DNA of 64,000 nt from Phycisphaerales bacterium UBA2421. GTDB taxonomy: Bacteria; Planctomycetota; Phycisphaerae; Tepidisphaerales; Tepidisphaeraceae. Below are positions 44,247 to 52,846 of the stretch, in pieces; positions within the stretch are counted from its first letter, which is position 1, and the number at the start of each line of letters is the position of its first letter. The DNA lies in the NCBI GenBank assembly GCA_002343075.1, contig DDRH01000028.1, positions 63,719 through 127,718 on the forward strand, in the 5' to 3' direction. Below the pieces are notes generated by a model that made no database searches, was not told where the DNA came from, and saw only the letters and a list, made by a program, of their open reading frames with translations. The translations under genes were made by a program, and so were the position numbers.

Positions 44247-44942
44247 ATGATGAGCAAAGTTTCTAAGCTTATGATCGCCGCGGGAGCGGCGCTGCTCGGC
44301 TTGGCTTCGGCCTCGCAGGCGGCGTTTGTCCCGTGGACGCAGCCCAGCGGCACGGTGCCCGGGCTGTTCAGTTACTCGAACGGCGGTAGCTCGGATGGCC
44401 TCTTCGGCAATCCAATCATCGTCGGATCGAGCTTCACCTTCTTCCCGACTAACTTCAAGGCACAAACGGTTGCCGGCGCAGCGGGTCATCTTGACTCACG
44501 CCTGTCGTTTCAGATTGATGTCGCCCCCGGCGCCATCGATCTGCTGAGCGTTTCAGTTACCGAACTCGGCGACTACACGATCAGCAACGGCGGTAACGTG
44601 CAGGCACTGGCCAGCTTGTTCCTGACCAACCTTGAACAGCCGATCAGCCTGCCGGGCAACCCGCAGACTGGTTCAGATTCGTTCCTTCGCAGCGTTGCAG
44701 CACCCACGACCGAATCAGGTCAGTGGACGCTCAACGTCGTGAAGACGCTTCCGAACGGCTGGAAGTCGGTCCGCTTCGACCTTGATAACGTGCTTGATGC
44801 AAGCGTCCCCGGCGCTGGCAGCTCGGCGTTTATCGAGAAGAAGATCGGTGGCGTCACGATCACCATCAACGTTCCCGAGCCGACTTCGATCGGCGCTGCC
44901 CTTCTGGGCATGGGCGCGCTGGTGATTCGCCGCCGCAAGTAA
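44247..44942 (+). CDS. PEP-CTERM sorting domain protein
   Basis: The 231-residue exported protein has a signal peptide (LMIAAGAALLGLASASQA, about residues 8-25) and ends in a PEP-CTERM tail: VPEPTSIGAALLGMGALVIRRRK (about 209-231), i.e. the PEP motif, a membrane helix and a basic end. That tail is the exosortase substrate signal, so the protein is probably cut and delivered to the surface or matrix. The middle is strand-rich and Gly/Ser/Thr-rich with no known enzyme motif. No exosortase gene is in the window. Confidence 0.88.
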   Translation: MMSKVSKLMIAAGAALLGLASASQAAFVPWTQPSGTVPGLFSYSNGGSSDGLFGNPIIVGSSFTFFPTNFKAQTVAGAAGHLDSRLSFQIDVAPGAIDLLSVSVTELGDYTISNGGNVQALASLFLTNLEQPISLPGNPQTGSDSFLRSVAAPTTESGQWTLNVVKTLPNGWKSVRFDLDNVLDASVPGAGSSAFIEKKIGGVTITINVPEPTSIGAALLGMGALVIRRRK

Positions 44943-45023
44943 TCTTGTCTTGCTGAGCCGTTACTTCGCTGTAGCGTTTCAGCCAGATTCGATTTTCAGT
45001 GCAACTCAACATTGCAACAGACT

Positions 45024-45059
45024 AGAACCCCGTCGAGAAATCGACGGGGTTCTTCGTTG
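45024..45059 (+). terminator. Rho-independent terminator after the PEP-CTERM gene
   Basis: A 13-bp perfect stem (AGAACCCCGTCGA / TCGACGGGGTTCT) closes on GAAA, an especially stable tetraloop, and is followed by TCGTTGG. The T-run is short but the stem is very strong. Confidence 0.8.
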
Positions 45060-45143
45060 GGGGGTTCTTTGCTGAACAGAATTGCAGAACCGGTATCGGT
45101 TCAGGTTTGGTGACCACCGGGGAAACACGCCTGCTATCGCCGC

Positions 45144-46040
45144 CTACCGTGCCGTTGGCATCACCGCCGCCCGCAGCCAATCCATCGGCGGGGAGTGGCG
45201 GCCGCATTCGGGGCATGGGATGGCCTCATACTGCGCCTGGCAATGTGGACAAGCCCCCGCTGTCGCCACCATGTCGAATTGCTGCCCGCAGGCGTCGCAT
45301 CGCCAGCCCGGCACTGCAGGAGGATGACTACCGCAGCCAGGACACGCTGCGTGCCGGTGCCTCGGCAGATTTTCCCATTTCATGCCCGCGCGCGCCCGCT
45401 GAAAGCCTGCGAGCGATTGCCAGAGCGCGAAGCCCGCCATCACGCTCAGCCAGATCATTGCCAGCCGGAGCGAGATCAGCAGGCCCACCGCGCTTGCCGC
45501 CACACCGATCATGGAAGCAATCAGCAGGCTATTGGTTGGCCCGATCATGAACCACAAAATCGAGCGCAATATCTGCCCGCCGTCGAGGGGATAGACCGGC
45601 AGCAGGTTGAAGACGAGTAGAGCGATGTTAATGACCGCGATGATGAACAGAAATTCGCCAAGGTTGCCGCGGGTTTCACCGAAAACGCCGCCGTTATAGA
45701 GCCACGCTGCAGCGACCGTGGGTGCGATGAGAATGACATTGACCAACGGGCCTGCAACAATCGACCAGAGATGCGCCCCCGGTCGCGGCGGCGGTTGCAC
45801 AAATGCCACCCCGCCGAGGGGCCAGAGCATAATCGTGTCCGCACGCCCGCCGGCCTGCCGGCAGGCCAGGGCATGTCCGAATTCATGCAGCAGAACAATC
45901 AAAAACAACGTCAAATACTCCGCCGCCGCCCAGCCGACATGGGAATATGTGTCGTACCGAAGCTTCAACTGAAAATAAGCGATGATCGCCCACGTCCAGT
46001 GCAGGTAAACATTGATCCCCCGAAACGCAAAGATTTTCAT
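45144..46040 (-). CDS. Site-2 protease (M50) with C-terminal zinc ribbons
   Basis: The 298-residue membrane metalloprotease has the zinc site LHEFGHALACRQAGG and the second site LLPVYPLDGGQILRSIL (NPDG-type, read here as PLDGG), with about six helices, typical of site-2 proteases that cut proteins inside the membrane. Unusually, the last 70 residues carry four Cys pairs (CPGC, CDAC, CPHC, CPEC), i.e. two zinc ribbons likely on the cytoplasmic side. The ATG at 46040 fits homologues; an ATG at 46061 is possible. Confidence 0.82.
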   Translation of the reverse strand: MKIFAFRGINVYLHWTWAIIAYFQLKLRYDTYSHVGWAAAEYLTLFLIVLLHEFGHALACRQAGGRADTIMLWPLGGVAFVQPPPRPGAHLWSIVAGPLVNVILIAPTVAAAWLYNGGVFGETRGNLGEFLFIIAVINIALLVFNLLPVYPLDGGQILRSILWFMIGPTNSLLIASMIGVAASAVGLLISLRLAMIWLSVMAGFALWQSLAGFQRARAGMKWENLPRHRHAACPGCGSHPPAVPGWRCDACGQQFDMVATAGACPHCQAQYEAIPCPECGRHSPPMDWLRAAVMPTAR

Positions 46041-46125
46041 CGCTCCAGACGGCGTAGGCATGTCACTATGTTAGGCATCAATCGTTCTGGCGACAGGACC
46101 ATTCGCCCGCATCACGCCGGAAGGC

Positions 46126-47580
46126 TTACTGCAACAGCGGCAACTGAACTTTCACATTTCGATCGGCCCCATCATCCAGGCCGGGCGCGGCACCGATGAA
46201 TTCTTTGTCGATCCTAGCGACGTTGCGAACGCGCGGCTGCGCGGGCGGTTGCAGGTCTGGCGAAGTCGGGCCGTCGTGGCGGGCCAACACGTTGTAGTAT
46301 TGATCCCGCTGGGCCGGAATCCACCCGGCGTCGCGAATCAGGCGGCAGATTTCTCTTTCTTCCAGCTTGTACGTCGTCCCGGCGGCGCTGACGACGTTTT
46401 CTTCCATCATCACGCTGCCCATATCGTTTGCCCCGTAAAAAAGCGCCAGTTGGCCAATCTTCGGGCCCATCGTCACCCAACTGCTCTGCAGGCTCTTGAT
46501 ATTGTCAAAATAGAGCCGTGCGATGGCGAGGATGCGCAGATACTCATCGGCCCCGGCCATTCGCACCACCCGCCCACGCAGAATGTCTTCATTATCGCTT
46601 TCATCAAACGGGCCATGCACATCAGGATCCCACTCCGCGGCACGACCAAGCGGCGTGTTTTCCCGCTGGAAGGGCCAATGAATGAAGGCGGTGTAAGAAC
46701 CTGGTAAGGGCGATGAAGCGACGGAGCGACGAAGGAACGAAGGGAACTCAGACCGCGCAAAAACGCCAGGCCAAAGCCGCATCACTTCACGCACGCGATT
46801 CTCAACCTCTTCCCCTCCGTCGCTCCGTCGCTCCGTCGCTTCGTCGCTTCCCAGCGCCAGCGCATAATCCTGCATATCCCGCAGCGCCGACATATGTTCG
46901 ATCCGCTCGCGCACAAACTCGATGTGGCCCATCATCATTGTGCAACTGGTGTTGAGGCCCTCTTCATGCGCGACGCGCATCACGCGCAGCCAGTCGTCGC
47001 CGGTTGCCTTGCCGATGCCGATACGCCGCCGGATGCGCGGCGAGAAGATCTCCCCCCCGCCGCCGGGAATGGTCATCAGGCCGGCGGCCTTGAAGCGACG
47101 AATGATGTCGCGAACATCCATCTGAAAAAACCGCTCAAACTCCACAAACTCCGGCGGGCTGAACGCATGGATATGCACCGTCGGAAACTCGGTGCGGATG
47201 TACCGCAGCAAATCCTCATACCACTCGATCGGCAAAGCGTCATTCATCCCCCCCTGCATGAGAATCTGCGTCCCGCCGATACCAACCAACTCTTTGATCT
47301 TCTCGCCGATGACATCGAACGACAGGGTATAGCTGTCTGTGTCTTCATGATCGCGACGGAAGGCGCAAAACGTGCACTTGGCGGTGCAGACATTGGTGTA
47401 ATTGATATTGCGGTCGATGACGTAGGTGCGGTAATCCTGCGGGTGCAACCGCTGCGTAACCGCGTGTGCCCACTGGCCCAGGTCGTGCAGGGAGGCGCGC
47501 TGATGAAGCTCCATCGCCTGCGCATCCGTCAGCCGCGCGGTGCCAGCGATGATCGGGTCGATATCAAAACTCAGTTTCAT
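46126..47580 (-). CDS. mqnC: Cyclic dehypoxanthinyl futalosine synthase MqnC (radical SAM)
   Basis: A 484-residue radical SAM enzyme that cyclises dehypoxanthinyl futalosine in menaquinone synthesis. The cluster cysteines are in YTNVCTAKCTFCAFRRD (Cys65, Cys69, Cys72). ILMQGGMNDALPIEWYEDLL, VHIHAFSPPE, MTIPGGGGEIFSPR and MMMGHIEF are diagnostic. In place of the usual short loop after LRDMQD, about 55 extra residues (239-295) precede YTAFIHWPFQRENT. The extra part is coded by repeat-rich DNA. The C-terminus runs about 45 residues past most homologues. The start at 47580 gives a standard N-terminus. Confidence 0.92.
   Translation of the reverse strand: MKLSFDIDPIIAGTARLTDAQAMELHQRASLHDLGQWAHAVTQRLHPQDYRTYVIDRNINYTNVCTAKCTFCAFRRDHEDTDSYTLSFDVIGEKIKELVGIGGTQILMQGGMNDALPIEWYEDLLRYIRTEFPTVHIHAFSPPEFVEFERFFQMDVRDIIRRFKAAGLMTIPGGGGEIFSPRIRRRIGIGKATGDDWLRVMRVAHEEGLNTSCTMMMGHIEFVRERIEHMSALRDMQDYALALGSDEATERRSDGGEEVENRVREVMRLWPGVFARSEFPSFLRRSVASSPLPGSYTAFIHWPFQRENTPLGRAAEWDPDVHGPFDESDNEDILRGRVVRMAGADEYLRILAIARLYFDNIKSLQSSWVTMGPKIGQLALFYGANDMGSVMMEENVVSAAGTTYKLEEREICRLIRDAGWIPAQRDQYYNVLARHDGPTSPDLQPPAQPRVRNVARIDKEFIGAAPGLDDGADRNVKVQLPLLQ
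46696..46866. repeat. In-frame inverted-repeat insertion inside mqnC, with 8-bp tandem units
   Basis: Two arms of 37-38 bases (46710-46746 and 46810-46847) are inverted copies with about 31 of 37 positions matching, separated by 63 bases. Each arm is itself a row of 8-base units: in the coding direction GAAGCGAC twice, GGAGCGAC twice, then GGAGG. The same kind of unit (GAAGAGAC) fills the mqnE insertion. The frame stays open across both arms and the spacer, adding about 55 codons to the enzyme. Confidence 0.8.
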
Positions 47581-47815
47581 AGCTGCCTCAGTGTAGACAA
47601 CCCGCCCCTCGATGAAAACAACGGCTGAAGGCGACGGAAAGATTTGAAAGTACCGGCATAGGAGCCGAAAACCGGGCCAACGAACCGCCGACCCCCTCCG
47701 CGGGAGCGTCCTTGGGCGCGGCGGGAACTGCACCGGAAGCAGTTGGGGGATTTGCCCATGCGAATTTCCTGTTGCGGTTGTTACAATGCGATGCAACCAA
47801 CGTCGAATCGCTCTT

Positions 47816-48343
47816 ATGAAACATCACGCAATTCTCATCGCATCGGGTGCCGACCGGCCGGGTATTCTGGATGAAGTATCGCAGTTCGTCTTCGAACGCG
47901 GGGCAAATATCTCAGATAGCAAGCTGCTGAGCATGCGCGGCACGTTCATCATGATGGTCCTGCTTGATGCCGACGACCCGGCAACGGTCGAACGCATCGG
48001 CACCGAACTGCCTGGAATGAGCGCCACCGCCAACCTTGCCCTGGAGCTGCGCGCAGCAGGCCCCGCGACCGGCGATGGCAGCAGCTTCCGCTATCGATTT
48101 ACCGCAACCGGTGCCGACAAGGCGGGAATTCTCAACAAACTGTCGCACCTCTTTCGCGTTCTAAACGTGAATATTGATGACGTACACACGCATGTCGGCG
48201 TCATTCAGAGCATGGTTCGACCGCAGTTTGAGCTTGAACTGTTGCTAAGCGTGCCGCGGGATACGCCGGTGACCCGGCTTCGCGAGTATCTCGACACGCT
48301 CTGCACAGAAATGAGCATTCACTGGGAACTGCGGCCTGCATAA
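47816..48343 (+). CDS. Tandem ACT-domain regulatory protein (GcvR-like)
   Basis: The 175-residue protein has two ACT domains: ILIASGADRPGILDEVSQFVFERGANISDSKLLSM (about residues 4-40 on) and RYRFTATGADKAGILNKLSHLFRVLNVNIDDVHTHV (about 95-130 on). The GADRPGIL and GADKAGIL turns are the ligand-binding loops typical of the family. The arrangement matches GcvR, the glycine cleavage system repressor, or related sensors that bind amino acids. It precedes ldh by three bases, suggesting co-expression. The target is unknown. Confidence 0.8.
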   Translation: MKHHAILIASGADRPGILDEVSQFVFERGANISDSKLLSMRGTFIMMVLLDADDPATVERIGTELPGMSATANLALELRAAGPATGDGSSFRYRFTATGADKAGILNKLSHLFRVLNVNIDDVHTHVGVIQSMVRPQFELELLLSVPRDTPVTRLREYLDTLCTEMSIHWELRPA

Positions 48344-48346
48344 GCC

Positions 48347-49300
48347 ATGACGCAAGCGACCGGGTCCAAGCTCGCCATTATCGGCGCCGGGAGCGTCGGT
48401 GCCACGATCGCCTATGCCTGCATGATGCGCGGCGTGGCGCCGAAAATCGCGCTCTATGACATCGACAGCAAAAAGGTGAATGCGCAGGTGCTCGATCTGA
48501 ATCACGGCCTGCAGTTTGTCCCACCGGTGATGTTGGAAGGCTCGGCTGAGCTTGCCGTCTGCAAAGATGCGTCGGTCGTTGTCATCACAGCCGGCGCCAA
48601 GCAGAAGCCCGGGCAATCCCGGATGGAACTTGCTGCAGCCAACACCGCAATTTGTCGTGATTTACTGCCAAAACTGCTTTCGATTGCGCCAAATGCGATT
48701 TATCTGCTCGTCACCAACCCCGTCGATGTCATCACCTACGTCGCGTTAAGGATCACCGGCCTGCCCCCCGCGCGTGTTTTCGGCAGCGGGACGGTACTCG
48801 ACAGCTCGCGGTTTCGGTTTCTCATCGCCCGGCGGTTGCGCGTGGCGACGCAAAACGTACACGCATACATCGCCGGCGAGCATGGTGACAGCGAGGTGCC
48901 GCTCTGGAGCAGCGCCACCATCAGCGGCATCCCGCTGCATGAGTGGGCCGTGCCGGGACACGGCAAGCTAACCGTTCGCGATCGCACGGAGATCTTTCAA
49001 AATGTGAAAACTGCCGCTTATCAGGTGATCGAAGGCAAGGGTGCCACCAATTACGCCATCGGCCTGGCAACGACGCAGATTCTCCAGGCGATTTTGAGTC
49101 ATCAAAATCGCGTGTTGCCTGTCAGTTCGCTTATCCATGGCATTGCGGAAGTTGAAAACGCCTGCCTAAGCATGCCAAGCATCGTAGGAAATGCAGGGGT
49201 TGAGCCGGCATTGCCAATCCCTTTGAATGCCAACGAACGGGCCGGGCTGCAAAACAGCGCCGAAGTCATCCGTGCGGCCATTGCGGCGGTGGGGTTCTGA
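48347..49300 (+). CDS. ldh: L-lactate/malate dehydrogenase family, probably L-lactate dehydrogenase
   Basis: The 317-residue NAD-dependent enzyme has the Rossmann start KLAIIGAGSVGATIAYACMMRG, the NAD-specific Asp (LYDIDSKK), the mobile loop GAKQKPGQSRMEL, and VTNPVDVITYVA. The catalytic His is in YIAGEHGDSEVPLWS. In the loop the substrate-choosing residue is Gln in KQKPGQSR, the lactate rather than malate type (malate enzymes have Arg). It reduces pyruvate to lactate in fermentation or the reverse. It is coupled to the ACT-domain gene three bases upstream. Confidence 0.9.
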   Translation: MTQATGSKLAIIGAGSVGATIAYACMMRGVAPKIALYDIDSKKVNAQVLDLNHGLQFVPPVMLEGSAELAVCKDASVVVITAGAKQKPGQSRMELAAANTAICRDLLPKLLSIAPNAIYLLVTNPVDVITYVALRITGLPPARVFGSGTVLDSSRFRFLIARRLRVATQNVHAYIAGEHGDSEVPLWSSATISGIPLHEWAVPGHGKLTVRDRTEIFQNVKTAAYQVIEGKGATNYAIGLATTQILQAILSHQNRVLPVSSLIHGIAEVENACLSMPSIVGNAGVEPALPIPLNANERAGLQNSAEVIRAAIAAVGF

Positions 49301-49325
49301 TGGTGCGCGCCGAGGGGCGGCTGGT

Positions 49326-49946
49326 TTAGACGGATGTGGATTCTCGCACGCCCAGATCCACTTTTACACCCAGCAGTTCTTCCAGCAGCCGAAACTTTTT
49401 TCGACGCGAGAAGAACTTTTTCGCCCGCCGGCAATCGGTGGCGAGGTGGCAGCGGATTTTGAGCTTGCCGTCGCGGAGCTTAAACCGGACGGCGGGCGCG
49501 TCGTGCTGCCGGCCATCGAGGGCGTCGGCGGCGCGGAGAATCGCCAACACCTGCCGCATCGCCCGACGGGGGTCTGTCGGCTTGAGAATGTCGTCATAAC
49601 CCACCTCGGGCACCGCCCCGCGATGATGCCGAGTGAGATACGCCAGGCACCGTCGCTCGAGGTCGCTCAATGGCAGCAGCCGGTCGACCAGCAACATCTC
49701 GCACCCGATCTGAGGGTGCCTCCGATCGCACACAGCCCGGCCAACATCGTGGACGAGCGCGCCGAGCCGGAGCATCCGCCGATCAAACCGGCCAAGCCGG
49801 TGTTTCACATGCGTGAGCCGGTAGAGTTGTTCGGCCAGCACGAGTACGCGCGATTCGTGCCCGACCGAGCCGAGCCGCCGGTGCACCCACCGGGTGAGCG
49901 ATCGTTCTTTTGAAGAGTGAGACGGCAGGATATTGGATGGACCCAT
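49326..49946 (-). CDS. HD-domain protein, Ppx/GppA C-terminal-like
   Basis: The 206-residue protein has an HD-type metal phosphohydrolase domain. RMLRLGALVHDVGRAV supplies the HD pair, and the earlier VGHESRVLVLAEQLYRLT and later YLTRHHRG and AILRAADALDGRQ match the C-terminal domain of exopolyphosphatase/guanosine pentaphosphatase (Ppx/GppA). The sugar-kinase-fold N-terminal half of Ppx is absent, so this is a stand-alone domain. Its last 60 residues are Lys/Arg-rich. It converges with ldh across 25 bases. The substrate is unknown. Confidence 0.7.
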   Translation of the reverse strand: MGPSNILPSHSSKERSLTRWVHRRLGSVGHESRVLVLAEQLYRLTHVKHRLGRFDRRMLRLGALVHDVGRAVCDRRHPQIGCEMLLVDRLLPLSDLERRCLAYLTRHHRGAVPEVGYDDILKPTDPRRAMRQVLAILRAADALDGRQHDAPAVRFKLRDGKLKIRCHLATDCRRAKKFFSRRKKFRLLEELLGVKVDLGVRESTSV

Positions 49947-50042
49947 AGGTTGCTTCCATTCAACCGATCGTCCGAATCGAGCGAGTCTTTTATTAAGACT
50001 GCGCTACAAAACAGGATCTCGTCTGCCGGTTCGATAAAAAGC

Positions 50043-50094
50043 GCGGCGCCGGCATTGTCGCAAGGCGATGAGGCCTGGCCCTCCCCGGCGCCGC
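50043..50094. other. Long-range 10-bp inverted repeat
   Basis: GCGGCGCCGG (50043-50052) and CCGGCGCCGC (50085-50094) are perfect complements across 32 bases, in the stretch between the HD gene and the CDF gene. There is no T-run. It may be an RNA structure in the leader of one of these divergent genes. Confidence 0.3.
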
Positions 50095-50338
50095 AGGATC
50101 GCTAACGGCATCTGAGTTACCGAAACAATCTTATCGAAATGCATCGACCGCCGTCCAGCACGGGCGTGAACTTTCTCGGGTCAGAATCTCCTTTACCGAA
50201 ACGATTTCCCTGTGCGTGATGAAGGCTTTGCTGGCAGTCGCCCCGCTCTGCCGGCCTGCCGCTGGCATTGGCGGCGCGACATGCTTCGCGTTGCCGCACT
50301 TGATTCGGGCTCTTGGTGGCTCTCCAATTGGTTCATCG

Positions 50339-51289
50339 ATGCATCACCGCACCCTCCATCCGCAGACAGCGGCGCTCGAAGTTCGAGCGGCGGTGGGTTC
50401 GCTCGTGGTGGGAATCGTGCTGATGGTGACAAAGTTCGTCGCCTACGCCCTCACCGACTCCGCGGCGATTTTTTCAGACGCCATCGAAAGCATCGTCAAT
50501 GTGCTCGCTGGCGGATTTGCCGTTTACGCAGTGGTGTTAGCGCACCGCCCTGCCGATGAGTCGCACCCATACGGTCATGGCAAGGTGGAGTTTCTCGCTG
50601 CCGGGTTTGAAGGCGGGATGATCCTCCTCGCTGCCATCTTTATCGCGTGGCGCGGGGTGGAGGTGATGATCACCGGCCAGCGCGTTCAGCGCATTGATGC
50701 CGGGCTGGGTCTCATTGTTCTCGCTATGGTGGTCAACGCTGCAATGGGCGTAATGCTGACTCGGCTTGGCAAGAAGCACGGCTCGATCACCCTGGAAGCT
50801 GATGGAAAACACCTGCAATCCGATGCCATTACCAGCGTCGCGGTACTCGTGTCGCTGATTCTGGTGAGGCTCACCGACCTTCATCGGATCGATGCGGTGT
50901 GCGCGCTGCTGGTGGCGGGATATCTTGTTTGGATCGCGATCGACCTGCTCAAGCGTTCTGCCGCCGGGCTGATGGACGCGCAGGACACGGCCGATGCGCG
51001 ATTGTTGAGGACGATCCTTGACGCCCATGTGGCACCATCCGGAAACGAGCCACTCATCTGCAGCTATCATAAGCTGCGGCATCGGCACAGCGGGCGATAT
51101 CACTGGGTCGACTTCCAATTGGTCGTGCCAGCCAGCATGAAAGTTGATCAAGGTCATCAGATTGCCAGCGAGATAGAAGGCGAGATTGAAAGGGCACTCG
51201 GGGCAGGTGACGCCACCGCTCATGTCGAGCCATGCATCAGTCTCGATTGCCCGCGTTGTCATACACCGAGTAAAAACCATGTTTCCTGA
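50339..51289 (+). CDS. Cation diffusion facilitator (CDF) metal exporter
   Basis: The 316-residue protein has six predicted helices and the CDF zinc-site pairs: TDSAAIFSDAIES in helix 2 and ADGKHLQSDAITS in helix 5. The HPYGHGKVEFLAAGFEG loop is the family signature. The cytoplasmic C-terminal domain ends with CISLDCPRCHTPSKNHVS, a Cys/His-rich tail that may bind metal. CDF proteins export Zn, Co, Fe or Mn in exchange for protons. I chose the ATG at 50339 as the usual N-terminus; an open frame runs upstream to 50216. It overlaps the next gene by 11 bases. Confidence 0.87.
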   Translation: MHHRTLHPQTAALEVRAAVGSLVVGIVLMVTKFVAYALTDSAAIFSDAIESIVNVLAGGFAVYAVVLAHRPADESHPYGHGKVEFLAAGFEGGMILLAAIFIAWRGVEVMITGQRVQRIDAGLGLIVLAMVVNAAMGVMLTRLGKKHGSITLEADGKHLQSDAITSVAVLVSLILVRLTDLHRIDAVCALLVAGYLVWIAIDLLKRSAAGLMDAQDTADARLLRTILDAHVAPSGNEPLICSYHKLRHRHSGRYHWVDFQLVVPASMKVDQGHQIASEIEGEIERALGAGDATAHVEPCISLDCPRCHTPSKNHVS

Positions 51290-52814
51290 CACTATTCTTT
51301 ACAACGGCAATATCATCACCCTCAACGAGCGGCGCCCGCACGCTTCGGCGCTGGCGATCTACGGCGAGCGCATCACGTTTGTCGGCCCCGATGAACCCAC
51401 ACTGCTGCAAGCCGGATCGCGCACGAGGCAAATCAACCTCAACGGCAAAACCGTTGTGCCCGGCTTTTGCGATTCGCACATTCATCTGGTCTGGTTTGGC
51501 ATGAATCTGCTCACCCAGGCCGACCTCATCGGCTCCGAAAGCATGAGTGAAGTGCTCGAGCGACTCGCCGACATCGCCGCGAAGTCGGCGGGGTGGATTC
51601 GCGGGCACGGGTTTGACCAGAGCAAACTAACCGAAGGGCAGTTTCCCACGCGGCAGCAGTTGGACACCGTCTCGGCCGACCGGCCAATCGTCATTTCGCG
51701 CGTGTGTGGCCATGCCGGTGTGGCCAACTCTGCGGCCATCGCACTGCTCTCCCCGACCGAGCGCGCCGCGGGCGATGAATCTACTGGGCTTTATACCGAA
51801 CAGGCGCTCTGGACGATTTACCGTTACATTCCCCAACCGACTGACGAACAGATGGCCGAGGCGATTCTCGCCGCCGGAAAGGTCTTGCTCGACACGGGCA
51901 TCACCTCTGTACAGACACTTCTCGACACGCCCGAGCAGATGCGCGGCTTTACGCAGTTGCACCGTGCCGGCGCGTTGCCCGTCCGCGCGACAGTTATGCC
52001 GCCGTGGTCTGCGGTCGAGGAACTGTCGCGCAACGGCATTCGCACAGGATTTGGCGATCAGTGGCTGAAGATCGGTGCGGCCAAGCTCTTTTCGGATGGC
52101 TCGCTGGGCGCACATACGGCCCTGCTGGCCGAACCATACACCGACCGGCCCGATACTTCCGGCCTGCGCATTTACCCACCCGACGAGCTGAAACGCAGGG
52201 CACTGGTCGCGCAAGCAGCCGGCTTTCAGGTGGCGATTCATGCCATCGGCGATCAGGCGGTGAATGAGACGATCGATGCGATCGAGTATGCGCTCCAAAA
52301 CGACCGGCAGTCGCGCGACAACGTCTATCACCGGCATAGAATCGAACATGCAAGCCTGGCAAGCCCCGCCGCGGTCGAGCGGCTTGCACGGTTACAGATC
52401 GTCACAACGTTTCAGCCCCAGTTTGTCACCAGCGATACATGGACGCCAGTGCGCATCGGTCCGGCGCGCGTGCCCTGGGCATATCCATTCAAGTCGATCC
52501 TGTCGGCGGGCATTCCGGGAACACTTTCGAGCGACTGCCCCGTCGAACGGCCCGACGCGTTCGAGTGTCTTGCGAGCGCTGTGGGCCGCCACCGCTGGTC
52601 GATGGATGAGAGGCTCTCGCCGTTACAGGCGATTGAGGTTTATTGTCTCGGCAGCGCATACGCCGGGCACGCCGAGGATCGGCAAGGCTCGCTGGAGACC
52701 GGCAAACTCGCGGATTTGGTCGTGTTATCGAATGACCCGGCGCGACTCACCGCTGAGCAGTTGCGCGCGACGCGGGCCGAGCAAGTCTGGCTGGGTGGAA
52801 AACGCGTTCGTTGA
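51279..52814 (+). CDS. Amidohydrolase family 3 protein (YtcJ-like)
   Basis: The 511-residue metal-dependent hydrolase starts with the small beta-sandwich (TILYNGNIITLNERRPHASALAI) and GKTVVPGFCDSHIHLVWFG, with the HxH metal motif. Further landmarks are ISRVCGHAGVANS, KLFSDGSLGAHTALL, FQVAIHAIGDQAVNETIDA, HRHRIEHASLAS and GTLSSDCPVE, all in the order of the YtcJ/amidohydrolase 3 group. Members hydrolyse diverse C-N bonds; the substrate is unknown. It overlaps the end of the CDF gene, so the two are probably co-translated, but a shared function is not evident. Confidence 0.82.
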   Translation: MFPDTILYNGNIITLNERRPHASALAIYGERITFVGPDEPTLLQAGSRTRQINLNGKTVVPGFCDSHIHLVWFGMNLLTQADLIGSESMSEVLERLADIAAKSAGWIRGHGFDQSKLTEGQFPTRQQLDTVSADRPIVISRVCGHAGVANSAAIALLSPTERAAGDESTGLYTEQALWTIYRYIPQPTDEQMAEAILAAGKVLLDTGITSVQTLLDTPEQMRGFTQLHRAGALPVRATVMPPWSAVEELSRNGIRTGFGDQWLKIGAAKLFSDGSLGAHTALLAEPYTDRPDTSGLRIYPPDELKRRALVAQAAGFQVAIHAIGDQAVNETIDAIEYALQNDRQSRDNVYHRHRIEHASLASPAAVERLARLQIVTTFQPQFVTSDTWTPVRIGPARVPWAYPFKSILSAGIPGTLSSDCPVERPDAFECLASAVGRHRWSMDERLSPLQAIEVYCLGSAYAGHAEDRQGSLETGKLADLVVLSNDPARLTAEQLRATRAEQVWLGGKRVR

Positions 52815-52846
52815 GTCGTAGCGGAGTTGTGGTAGCGAATTGCCGG

